From the NCBI RefSeq assembly GCF_003052515.2, contig NZ_QARE02000016.1, positions 62,001-126,000 on the forward strand: a stretch of DNA of 64,000 bases, given 5' to 3'. This DNA comes from Pseudomonas sp. RIT409 (GTDB taxonomy: Bacteria; Pseudomonadota; Gammaproteobacteria; Pseudomonadales; Pseudomonadaceae). A model generated the notes under the pieces. It was given only the letters and a program-made list of their open reading frames with translations. It searched no databases and had not been told where the DNA came from. Positions 34,926 to 41,513 of this stretch are shown here, one piece after another. Made by a program: the position numbers and the translations under genes. The number at the start of each line of letters is the position of its first letter. Positions within the stretch are counted from its first letter, which is position 1.

Positions 34926-35105
34926 GGGTTTGGTCGCCCGATTGAATACAGGCGCAACAGCGCCCCCATTACGATTGCAGGCGCTTTTTTTGTGCCCGCA
35001 GTCCTGTGTTATGGCGGCTGTGCGCAGGACACCTTCGGGTGTGCCGGGTTCCTGTATCTCCGGTCGACCAACCTACGCACGGCTGTCACCCATTCGTTTG
35101 GTCGC
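34926..35105 (+). ncRNA. P4-type immunity region with C4/CI-like antisense RNA
   Basis: The RNA core (35001-35071) folds as GTCCTG...CAGGAC, then a CACC-TTCG-GGTG hairpin, then a CCGG...CCGG hairpin. Its segment CGGTCGACCAA (35061-35071) is complementary to TTGGTCGcCCG upstream (34930-34940, one mismatch) and to TTGGTCG downstream (35098-35104). This is the seqA-seqB-seqC layout of phage P4, where the CI RNA pairs with flanking leader targets to cause early termination. A long open frame (34824-35303) crosses it but is not a credible gene. Confidence 0.7.
34959..34991 (+). terminator. Intrinsic terminator in the immunity region
   Basis: AGCGCC, 15-base loop, GGCGCT, then seven T in all (34985-34991). 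It lies between seqA and the antisense RNA core, where pairing could control read-through. Confidence 0.8.
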
Positions 35106-35144
35106 GAACGTGGCAGCTCTCAACTTGATACGGGAGCTACACCT

Positions 35145-35303
35145 ATGCACGCCCTCAATCCGTCCAAAAATCGCGCCGCTGCGCACAAGGCGATGGCCTT
35201 GGCAGCTTTACGCGCAGACTCAAGCCTCCGCACTCGTCTCGCCCGCTATAACGATCACATGGCCAAAGCCCGCGCCCTGGAAGCACAAGGCGGTGTCCGG
35301 TGA
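35145..35303 (+). CDS. Small basic protein after the immunity region
   Basis: 52 residues, MHALNPSKNRAAAHKAMALAALRADSS..., rich in alanine, arginine and lysine, helical. ATG at 35145 with GGGAG upstream. The same frame is open to 34824, but that part reads through the structured RNA. TGA overlaps the GTG of the next gene. Function unknown; possibly a P4 kil- or eps-like first gene of the lytic transcript. Confidence 0.55.
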   Translation: MHALNPSKNRAAAHKAMALAALRADSSLRTRLARYNDHMAKARALEAQGGVR

Positions 35304-35521
35304 TCATTCAATTCCCCAAACCCATTTCCGCTGCTGATACGCCACTTGGCCTCGCCGACATTCACGAGACGCTGGTAATGCTCAGCCTCGCCCTAGCGCT
35401 GATCGCCTCGCCAAAAATACCAATCGATCGCGCACGCATTGCCGCCAAGGACGCTCAGAAGGTGGCCGAGGCCTACGTCGATGTTGTCGCAGCCATGATT
35501 GATCAGGGAGGTGAGCAATGA
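35300..35521 (+). CDS. Small hypothetical protein
   Basis: 73 residues beginning with GTG at 35300 (MIIQFPKPISAADTPLG). Two amphipathic helices, no motif I know. Coupled by overlap to the genes on both sides. Confidence 0.6.
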   Translation: MIIQFPKPISAADTPLGLADIHETLVMLSLALALIASPKIPIDRARIAAKDAQKVAEAYVDVVAAMIDQGGEQ

Positions 35522-35808
35522 GACCTCGCTTAATGACAACCGAGAAAGAATTCAGCGCAGTTGGTCCCGCCACTGAAAAGTTGAAGATTTTTAAAGTCGC
35601 GGAGGGAATCGATGCCGAGCACGCACTGAACAAAGCGTCAGATCTGCTCGAGATCATTGTCGACAGCATTGAAGATGCGGCAATGGGTACTGTGAAATTT
35701 GATGGCCACTCGGCGTGGCTGGCACTTCACGCTGCCGAAAGTGCGAAGGCGATCGTCGACGCGCTATGGAACAGCCTTGAGCTTGCCGATCGCGGAGGTG
35801 AGCTATGA
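35518..35808 (+). CDS. DUF3077-like small protein
   Basis: 96 residues. The segment IFKVAEGIDAEHALNKASDLLEIIVDS followed by AWLALHAAESAKAIVDALW has the pattern of the DUF3077 proteins common in pseudomonads and their prophages; their function is unknown. Overlaps the next gene by four bases. Confidence 0.65.
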   Translation: MRPRLMTTEKEFSAVGPATEKLKIFKVAEGIDAEHALNKASDLLEIIVDSIEDAAMGTVKFDGHSAWLALHAAESAKAIVDALWNSLELADRGGEL

Positions 35809-36107
35809 GCTGGATACAAATCATCGCCGGCGATCAAGCCATCGAAGCGCTCACTGATGAACAAAAGATCAAAGCGGTGAGCGCTGCAGAACAAAATATT
35901 TCGTGTCTCGCCGAGGGAATCTCGGGGCTTGGAAGCATCATGGGTGCCGCAGGTGCGGGTAAATTTGGCATCGACGAACAGGCGGTCGCCCGGGTCGGTT
36001 GGATGCTGGAAAGCTTGGGCTCCCTGATCGGCAACCTCGTGGAGTTTCAAGACGCGATTCATCACTACCAGCGTGAGCAGAAGCCGCGCAAAGGCGGTGC
36101 GAAATGA
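35805..36107 (+). CDS. Small hypothetical protein
   Basis: 100 residues with a glycine/alanine-rich middle (GISGLGSIMGAAGAGKFG) between charged helices. No known motif. ATGA overlaps on both sides put it in the same coupled cluster. Confidence 0.6.
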   Translation: MSWIQIIAGDQAIEALTDEQKIKAVSAAEQNISCLAEGISGLGSIMGAAGAGKFGIDEQAVARVGWMLESLGSLIGNLVEFQDAIHHYQREQKPRKGGAK

Positions 36108-36400
36108 ATCGCTCAGTATTCGAGATTGCAGCAACAGGCGTAGACGATCTGCTGGCAGTGCAGAAATCTTTCGACAACTCGAAAGTTATCTTCGAGCTGA
36201 TCATGAAGCAAATATCGCCAGATAGCACGGTTTACGCACTCGTGGAACTGGGCATGCTCGATGTCTGCCAGTGGGAGAGCAAGGTCATGGATTGGTGCGT
36301 TGTTATGGATGATGAGCTCGACTGTTTTACGGGGCTGCGCGAGGCCTATCAGGTTAAAAGCTTCCTTCGTAATTCGTTGCGGACAGGAGGTGCTCTATGA
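36104..36400 (+). CDS. Small hypothetical protein
   Basis: 98 residues, acidic, with several cysteines and tryptophans (CQWESKVMDWCVVMDDELDCF). Starts inside the previous stop and ends inside the next start. Unknown. Confidence 0.6.
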   Translation: MNRSVFEIAATGVDDLLAVQKSFDNSKVIFELIMKQISPDSTVYALVELGMLDVCQWESKVMDWCVVMDDELDCFTGLREAYQVKSFLRNSLRTGGAL

Positions 36401-36732
36401 ATACCGCAAACACCATCACCAGTTGGAAGGACCTGAGCTTTACGCGGCGCAACAGCGGAGGAAGGGTTGTCTTTTGGCCGAGGAACAATCCGGGTGTGTC
36501 TAGCGATTTTGGCAAAGGTAAAGCCTTTTTCGATAAGGAAATTGGCGCATTGGCCGCGGTCGATGAGACAGAGGCGTTCACCGTCATCTGCGCAGTGCTT
36601 TCAGATATGGCTCATCGGAGCACCAATCTAGAAATCGGCTTCGCGGATTCGATCGGTCGGGCTGCCATCCTTGGATTGCGAGCTTTACGGGAAGGCGCCA
36701 ACGCATTCAAACCGATCGAAAATTTCGACTGA
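36397..36732 (+). CDS. Small hypothetical protein
   Basis: 111 residues. The front (SWKDLSFTRRNSGGRVVFWPRNN) is strand-like, the back helical (AVLSDMAHRSTNLEIGFADSIGRAAILGLRAL). Last gene of the overlapping cluster starting at 35145; GGAGG precedes its ATG. Unknown. Confidence 0.6.
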   Translation: MNTANTITSWKDLSFTRRNSGGRVVFWPRNNPGVSSDFGKGKAFFDKEIGALAAVDETEAFTVICAVLSDMAHRSTNLEIGFADSIGRAAILGLRALREGANAFKPIENFD

Positions 36733-36795
36733 GACAACTACAAAACTTTTGTAGTGGCAGACCTATTAAGCGGTAGTTCAACAGAGGTTTAACAC

Positions 36796-37068
36796 ATGAA
36801 TCGAAAAAACGGCGCACTTGCGCCGACGGGATCGGCTTGCCTGAAAAAAGCCACGACGCTGTTTTTCGTCAGCCATCCAAAGAGCGAAAAGCCCTTGCTC
36901 GGACCGTTTCTCACTGCCGCCGATGCGGAGTACGGACGGCAGGTGATGCGCAGTCCCGACGCCACCGTTACATCGAGCCAGGCGGAGATTGACCACCTGA
37001 CTCAGTGGCGCGCCGAAAACAACGGTGTCGTAGTTCGCACCTTCGCTGGAGGTGCCAGCCATGGGTAA
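36796..37068 (+). CDS. Small hypothetical protein
   Basis: 90 residues, basic start, then a compact alpha/beta pattern (TTLFFVSHPKSEKPLLGPFLTAADAEYGRQVMRS). GAGG is upstream. It overlaps the next gene by eight bases. Unknown. Confidence 0.6.
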   Translation: MNRKNGALAPTGSACLKKATTLFFVSHPKSEKPLLGPFLTAADAEYGRQVMRSPDATVTSSQAEIDHLTQWRAENNGVVVRTFAGGASHG

Positions 37069-37282
37069 TGTCATCGATTTTGACGTTGCAGCAGGCATCA
37101 CGCGCGACAACAAGCCTGCACATATCGACGAGTACGGCCAGGTCATGCTGATCGGCGTTTTCGGCGATCTGGTGAAGCTACGAGACAACGCAGCCAACGA
37201 GCAGAGTCGCAAACAAGTCGACGCCATTGTTAAGCAGTTGGGCGCGCTCCTGTCGCGTTATGAGCCGGATGGCGCGGCGTGA
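37061..37282 (+). CDS. Small hypothetical protein
   Basis: 73 residues starting MGNVIDFDVAAG, with CTGGAGG upstream of 37061; an ATG nine bases earlier has poorer spacing. Helical second half (VKLRDNAANEQSRKQVDAIVKQLGALLSRY). Unknown. Confidence 0.6.
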   Translation: MGNVIDFDVAAGITRDNKPAHIDEYGQVMLIGVFGDLVKLRDNAANEQSRKQVDAIVKQLGALLSRYEPDGAA

Positions 37283-37320
37283 CGATTCCAAAAAAAATCC
37301 TCAGTGGTCGAGCTATCTGA

Positions 37321-37758
37321 ATGGCAAAGAAACGCCAATTACCTTTCGACACGGCTGGAGGAGTGGTCGCAATTCAGCGGCGCATGCTGTCCTCTCCGGC
37401 CTACCTTGGGCTTTCAGCCCAAGCAAAGGTACTCATGACCCTTATGCAACGGCACTGGTCAGCAACCGGGCCGATAGGGTTTGGCGTGCGACAAGCGGAG
37501 CAGGAGATTCCCTGCTCGCGCGTGGTGGCTTTGAGGGTGTTTTCGGAGCTTGTGCAAGCGGGTTTCATCGTACTAGTCGACGAGAGTCTGTTCTGCAGTC
37601 GCACGCAATCCAAAACTCGAACCTGGAGACTTACGTGGATGCCGTGCTGGAACCATAGAGCACCTACAAATGACTGGGAGAGACCCGAAATTTCGATTTC
37701 TACCGGTTTAAAAACGATACCTGTGACCAGTCCACAGGTATCAAATATGAACCATTGA
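37321..37758 (+). CDS. Probable replication initiator (helix-turn-helix), with iterons in its 3' end
   Basis: 145 residues. Residues 10-80 form a winged-helix-like domain (MLSSPAYLGLSAQAKVLMTLMQRHW, then VRQAEQEIPCSRVVALRVFSELVQAGFIVLVD), the pattern of the N-terminal domain of phage replication proteins of the O type. The last 25 residues are encoded by the beginning of the iteron cluster at 37716-37829. An initiator whose gene contains its own origin is a known lambdoid arrangement. No helicase or primase domain is present, so host or helper functions would be needed. The replication role is inferred. Confidence 0.55.
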   Translation: MAKKRQLPFDTAGGVVAIQRRMLSSPAYLGLSAQAKVLMTLMQRHWSATGPIGFGVRQAEQEIPCSRVVALRVFSELVQAGFIVLVDESLFCSRTQSKTRTWRLTWMPCWNHRAPTNDWERPEISISTGLKTIPVTSPQVSNMNH

Positions 37759-37829
37759 GGCCTGAAAAAAATTCCACAGGTATCATTTTTAGTACCTGTG
37801 GAGGTGTTTTTGAGAAGCCACAGGTATCA
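37716..37829. repeat. Five CCACAGGTAYC iterons: candidate replication origin
   Basis: CACAGGTATC units at 37716-37725 (inverted), 37731-37743, 37773-37785, 37792-37802 (inverted) and 37818-37829. Copies 2 and 5 share the longer CCACAGGTATCAAATATGAACCA. A-rich stretches lie between the units. Two inverted and three direct copies in 114 bp. Confidence 0.75.
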
Positions 37830-37832
37830 AAT

Positions 37833-38447
37833 ATGAACCACTCCTACTTAAGCCATACACACCATGTTTTGCCTGACGATTTGAAAGGGGCTGATGGGCA
37901 ATCACTCATGCCTAAGATTGTCGGCGCACTTCACGCTATTGCAGCGAAACCCGACGTCACGCCGAGCACCCTCCTGATCGTCACTCGCCGCACTTGCCGT
38001 ATCTTGGTGGCGATCCGAGACGACATCTGGCGCGAGCGCAAACAGTGCCTGAGAACTGCCGTGAAGGCTGGTCGAGATCTGCCCTGGTCTGCGCCAGATA
38101 TCGAAATGCTGCAAGACCTGGCCTTGACACATCGCCGTGACGAGTACGAATACGCTCGGGCGCGTCTGGTTGAGTTCGGTCGCCTGTTGTCAATGGATGG
38201 CAGCGGGATTGCTGAGCGGCTCGGCTTTGAGCGGCTATGCGACATCCTCAACGTGAACCCGGTGCGGCGTGCGACGCTCGGTGGTCGACGCTCAGTGTCG
38301 CTACGTAGACTGATCTTCAGTGCAAAAGCTGAAGACAGCGCCGACGTGGACCGAGACGGCTTGACGGGCCGCGGGCCGCTCTCTGAGGCGTTCTACGCTG
38401 CGTACTGCGATGACCTGTTGCAGAAGTGCCTGACCGCGCATGCGTAG
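37833..38447 (+). CDS. Hypothetical island protein
   Basis: 204 residues from MNHSYLSHTHH at 37833. The same frame is open from 37755 through the iterons, which I exclude because that part duplicates the tail of the previous protein. Mainly helical, arginine-rich (TRRTCRILVAIRDDIWRERKQCL), with a GGRRSVSLRRLIF segment. It follows the candidate origin, so a part in replication or partition is possible, but nothing proves it. Confidence 0.6.
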   Translation: MNHSYLSHTHHVLPDDLKGADGQSLMPKIVGALHAIAAKPDVTPSTLLIVTRRTCRILVAIRDDIWRERKQCLRTAVKAGRDLPWSAPDIEMLQDLALTHRRDEYEYARARLVEFGRLLSMDGSGIAERLGFERLCDILNVNPVRRATLGGRRSVSLRRLIFSAKAEDSADVDRDGLTGRGPLSEAFYAAYCDDLLQKCLTAHA

Positions 38448-38507
38448 CCCCAATGACGCAAGTAATGCCCACCTGACCCAATACCCCAAAAGCTCGGAGC
38501 AATCCCC

Positions 38508-38867
38508 ATGCAACAGCCTGGCAAGAACACTACAGCCATCGCAGCCGGTCTCACCCCTGAGATGAAAGCCGCCTCGTTTATCTGCGGGATCAAACCCTAC
38601 GCCTCATACAGCGAGCAGGCCGTTATCGATGAAGTGACGCAGCAGATCGCCGCGGTGGTCGCCGGCGACATTACTCGCCCAGAAACAATGATGGCCGCCC
38701 AGGCTGAGACGCTCGACGCGCTGTTTTACAGCCTGGTCGCGCAGGCGCAGCGAGCGACTGAGCCCGATCTGTGTGCGATGTTGCTGGGCGCCGCTCTACG
38801 CGCGCATGAAGGCTGTCGGTCGGCAGTGGAGAGTCTGGCCACCATTCAGCGGGCAAAGTCGTCGTGA
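38508..38867 (+). CDS. Small hypothetical phage protein
   Basis: 119 residues, helical (MKAASFICGIKPYASYSEQAVIDEVTQQIAAVVAG, then TLDALFYSLVAQAQRATEPDLCAMLLGAALRAHEGCRSAVESL). Similar short helical proteins are frequent in Pseudomonas prophages. Unknown role. Confidence 0.65.
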   Translation: MQQPGKNTTAIAAGLTPEMKAASFICGIKPYASYSEQAVIDEVTQQIAAVVAGDITRPETMMAAQAETLDALFYSLVAQAQRATEPDLCAMLLGAALRAHEGCRSAVESLATIQRAKSS

Positions 38868-39033
38868 GCCTCACCTTGTCCGGTGTCAGGCACAGCCCAG
38901 GCTATGCTTCACAACCTTGTTTGCTGGTTTTCCGCATCCTTGGATGTGGTTTTTCCCCATGCTGGAAACTGCTACGGAAATAGCAGTTTCGCGCCACGAA
39001 AAACGATGATGCGAAATCGTGGCGCGGATCGCT

Positions 39034-39525
39034 TCAGCGCATCGTTACGTGGATCTCATAGCCCTTTCCAGTCGGCCAATCATCGCGAGACACCTCGACC
39101 TCGCCGCTGCCCAGCTTTTGCAGGCCCGGCCTGCCTGCTTTGATGAGTGACGAAACGGATTCAGGGAGCTTCGCGCCCAGGGCCTTCAAAGCAAGCTTCT
39201 GCGAGGCAGCGATCAGCGCCGAGGTGGCGGCAGACCCGGATTTCGGCTGGTTGTAGTTCACGACCAGCTTCACCTGGTGTACCTGACGGCCTTCGCCGGT
39301 GACGTAGTACGCCAGATTGTTTGCAAGCGGTGAGCCCTTGCCTATGTCTTTGTAGTCAGACGCGCAACCGGACGTGCCATCGCCGTAATCCGCGACCCAT
39401 CTGCGGCCCTTCAGGCCTGAGTCTGCAAGGTACTGACAAACGACCTCTGGAGAGGGCTGGGCTACCTCGGCAATGGCGGGAAGTGAGCAGATAGCGAGAG
39501 CGAGAAGGGCGATGGTTCTTTTCAT
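39034..39525 (-). CDS. Secreted hypothetical protein
   Basis: 163 residues with a Sec signal (MKRTIALLALAICSLPAIAE) starting at 39525; the open frame runs 14 codons further up without support. The mature part has two cysteines (VVCQYL and SGCASD) that probably form a disulfide, and strand-rich segments (HQVKLVVNYNQPKSG). It is the first minus-strand gene of the element and probably a morphon-type cargo gene with its own promoter. Function unknown. Confidence 0.7.
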   Translation of the reverse strand: MKRTIALLALAICSLPAIAEVAQPSPEVVCQYLADSGLKGRRWVADYGDGTSGCASDYKDIGKGSPLANNLAYYVTGEGRQVHQVKLVVNYNQPKSGSAATSALIAASQKLALKALGAKLPESVSSLIKAGRPGLQKLGSGEVEVSRDDWPTGKGYEIHVTMR

Positions 39526-39732
39526 GGCCGGTCCTTTGGCTGAATCCGGCGGGCTACCGGCTGGCATGATGATACTCAGCGGGGGCGAGGCGTGGTAGTG
39601 ATGTAGCAGCGTGATTAACAGCCAATTGAGACAGACGATATGGTCCGATTCGGATCTTTTGGTCTGCCTTCAACGCGGGATCGCATACGTCCCCTCCCAC
39701 GCGCCTCACTTTCTCAACCGCACGGAGCGCCT

Positions 39733-40515
39733 ATGTATATTTTTGAAATCGTGGTCCCTGGAATATGGATTGATCTGGAAGACCGCGGCCTTGCATGGCG
39801 CACTGAAGGATTGCTCAGAAGCCTTCAGTCTCAGTTTTTTGAGGCAAATCTAGCGCTCAACTTGTTCGAAGAGGCTCAAAGCGCTGTCGCCGCACGTTTT
39901 CCAGATCGGGATGCGTGGTTTAGAGATTCTCAACGACGTGCGGAGATCCAGCAGGCCTTGGAGGTCGAGGTCGGCGGCATGCTCAACCGAGAGCTGATGG
40001 ATCAGATTCGCTTCCAGTCGGAAGTTATATTCAAGAGGGAGCGGTGGGCTTCAGGTGTTGTGCCTCGCGAATTGCAGCACAGGATACCGTTCGTTCACGC
40101 CCGCACGTTCCTCTATGCCTTGGATTCATTTGACAAGCTTCTCAACGTATTGGCTAAAGAGCCCGGTGCGCCGAGCGCGTTGACGGACGCCAAGGATGAG
40201 ATGGCTCGCCTGTTTCCGACCCTTAGAGAGGTCAGAAACTCCGCTCACCACATTGAGGACAGGCTGAGGTACCTCGGGAAATACAATAAGCCCCTTGATC
40301 TGAAGCCTGTCAACGCAGGGGGGATTCGAGCTCCTGGTGGGGCGCTAATTCTCGATAATCTGAATGGCTCGCGATACGGGGCAACCATGGTTGATGGTCA
40401 TTTCGGCGAAGTTGATGTGTCCAACGAATCGATGGAGGGGCTGCAGGCTGTTCTGAACAACGTTTATCGAGCCTACCCGTGGAAAGGTCCGAAGCAACAC
40501 CTTCCAAGCGTCTGA
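39733..40515 (+). CDS. Hypothetical protein with HEPN-like RNxxxH motif
   Basis: 260 residues from MYIFEIVVPG; GGAG is just upstream of 39733, while the open frame begins at 39640. Helices from 60 to 185 contain LREVRNSAHHIEDRL, with R168-N-SAH-H173 fitting the R-x4-6-H motif of HEPN ribonucleases. The C-terminal 70 residues are strand-rich (GGALILDNLNGSRYGATMVDG). It sits in the cargo region, followed by the palindrome array. A toxin or anti-phage RNase is possible; a non-enzymatic relative is as likely. Confidence 0.6.
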   Translation: MYIFEIVVPGIWIDLEDRGLAWRTEGLLRSLQSQFFEANLALNLFEEAQSAVAARFPDRDAWFRDSQRRAEIQQALEVEVGGMLNRELMDQIRFQSEVIFKRERWASGVVPRELQHRIPFVHARTFLYALDSFDKLLNVLAKEPGAPSALTDAKDEMARLFPTLREVRNSAHHIEDRLRYLGKYNKPLDLKPVNAGGIRAPGGALILDNLNGSRYGATMVDGHFGEVDVSNESMEGLQAVLNNVYRAYPWKGPKQHLPSV

Positions 40516-40520
40516 GGGGC

Positions 40521-40754
40521 GTGTGGCTTTCAACACACTGTGTGGAAACCAACACACTGTGGCGTTTTCTACACACTCGGGCTCGGTACCGAGAAAAACG
40601 GAACGACTCGCGATTTTCCACCACCCCGATCCGGGGGAGTGGTGAACGATTCGTTCACCCAGCGAGACAGACCAAATCATCCCACTGAGACCAATTCGTC
40701 TCACTCGGCTGAGCTGAAATCTCAGCCAAGCGATGTGAGCACATTTGCTCACAT
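40521..40754. repeat. Array of different short perfect inverted repeats
   Basis: At least eight hairpins in 234 bp, each with another sequence: GTGTG/CACAC (40521-40538), again at 40540-40557, CTCGGTACCGAG (40582-40593), CACCACCCC/GGGG..GTGGTG (40619-40644), GGTGAACGA/TCGTTCACC (40641-40659), TGAGAC/GTCTCA (40686-40703), GGCTGAG/CTCAGCC (40707-40727), ATGTGAGCA/TGCTCACAT (40733-40754). They lie between two convergent genes. No T tracts follow, so they are not ordinary terminators. Confidence 0.85.
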
Positions 40755-40798
40755 TAGATCGCCTCCCGATAGCTTCAAACGCGTGACTGAATACGAGA

Positions 40799-41233
40799 TC
40801 AGAACCCGACGAACTCCACAGCAATCACTACCTCGCGCGGGATATATTCGCCTGAACCGGGTGCTATTGAGACTTCACTCTCATCAGGGTGCTTAGGATT
40901 CTGAGATGTTCCGCTGACGACGCCGAATTGCGAAAACAGAGTGGGATCTATCGTATACACGACTCCTAGACACCGCTGCTGGTCCCTATCGTGAGTAGCG
41001 AAGAATATTGCGACGTCTTTGTTCGTGGTCGTAGAAATGAAAGCGGTGTCCCAGGTGCCAGTCTCAATATGCTGAGCGTTTATGGCATTCTCGATGCTCT
41101 CGCCGTATGTGAAAGTGCCGTCATACCGCGCGAGCCCGTCATGCCGTGGCACAACGCTGCTTTCAGATCCGCTGACCTTTATCAGGCCGTTGTTGGCCTC
41201 ATGCATCTCCAAACTCACGCCACGATATAGCAT
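40799..41233 (-). CDS. Minimal R-S-E type ADP-ribosyltransferase
   Basis: 144 residues. The three signatures of arginine-specific mono-ADP-ribosyltransferases are present in order: R4 in LYRGV, S67-T-T in AFISTTTNKDVAIFFA, and E118-S-E120 in DESEVSIAPG, the ExE pair before the usual PG. The protein is only the catalytic domain; there is no secretion signal. I start at 41233 (ATG after GAGGGG); a GTG at 41254 is open. It lies divergent from the ejection-protein operon. Family assignment rests on motifs alone; the target is unknown. Confidence 0.7.
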   Translation of the reverse strand: MLYRGVSLEMHEANNGLIKVSGSESSVVPRHDGLARYDGTFTYGESIENAINAQHIETGTWDTAFISTTTNKDVAIFFATHDRDQQRCLGVVYTIDPTLFSQFGVVSGTSQNPKHPDESEVSIAPGSGEYIPREVVIAVEFVGF

Positions 41234-41513
41234 CGTCGCCCCCTCCCCTCGCACTGGATACTTTGAAGCAATATTAGCTTCTCTTGGATTTGAAATCCGA
41301 AGCTACCCAAACCCTGGATAGATACCGGCAAATTTTCCGGCATCCGCTAACGCTTGCAGCGGTACCTGGCCTCCCATTTCACTATGTCATGACCGGCCCG
41401 GCCTCGGATCTGAGGTCAAAGCTGAAACACCCGAAATACCTGTTGTATGGCGTGACTGAGTCACAAACGCTGAGGGAAATGACACTGTCTAACCCAACGC
41501 GGAGTACCACACA

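Noticed and set aside
34824..35303. Open frame of 159 codons across the immunity region
   Set aside because: Its middle part is the translation of a structured antisense RNA and a terminator; only the last 52 codons, with their own ribosome site, are kept as a gene.
40521..40754. CRISPR array or integron attC sites
   Set aside because: There is no repeated unit: every inverted repeat has its own sequence and the spacing is irregular.
40540..40896. 118-codon frame through the palindrome array
   Set aside because: No ribosome site, unusual composition, and it runs into the 3' end of the ADP-ribosyltransferase gene; the inverted repeats explain the interval better.
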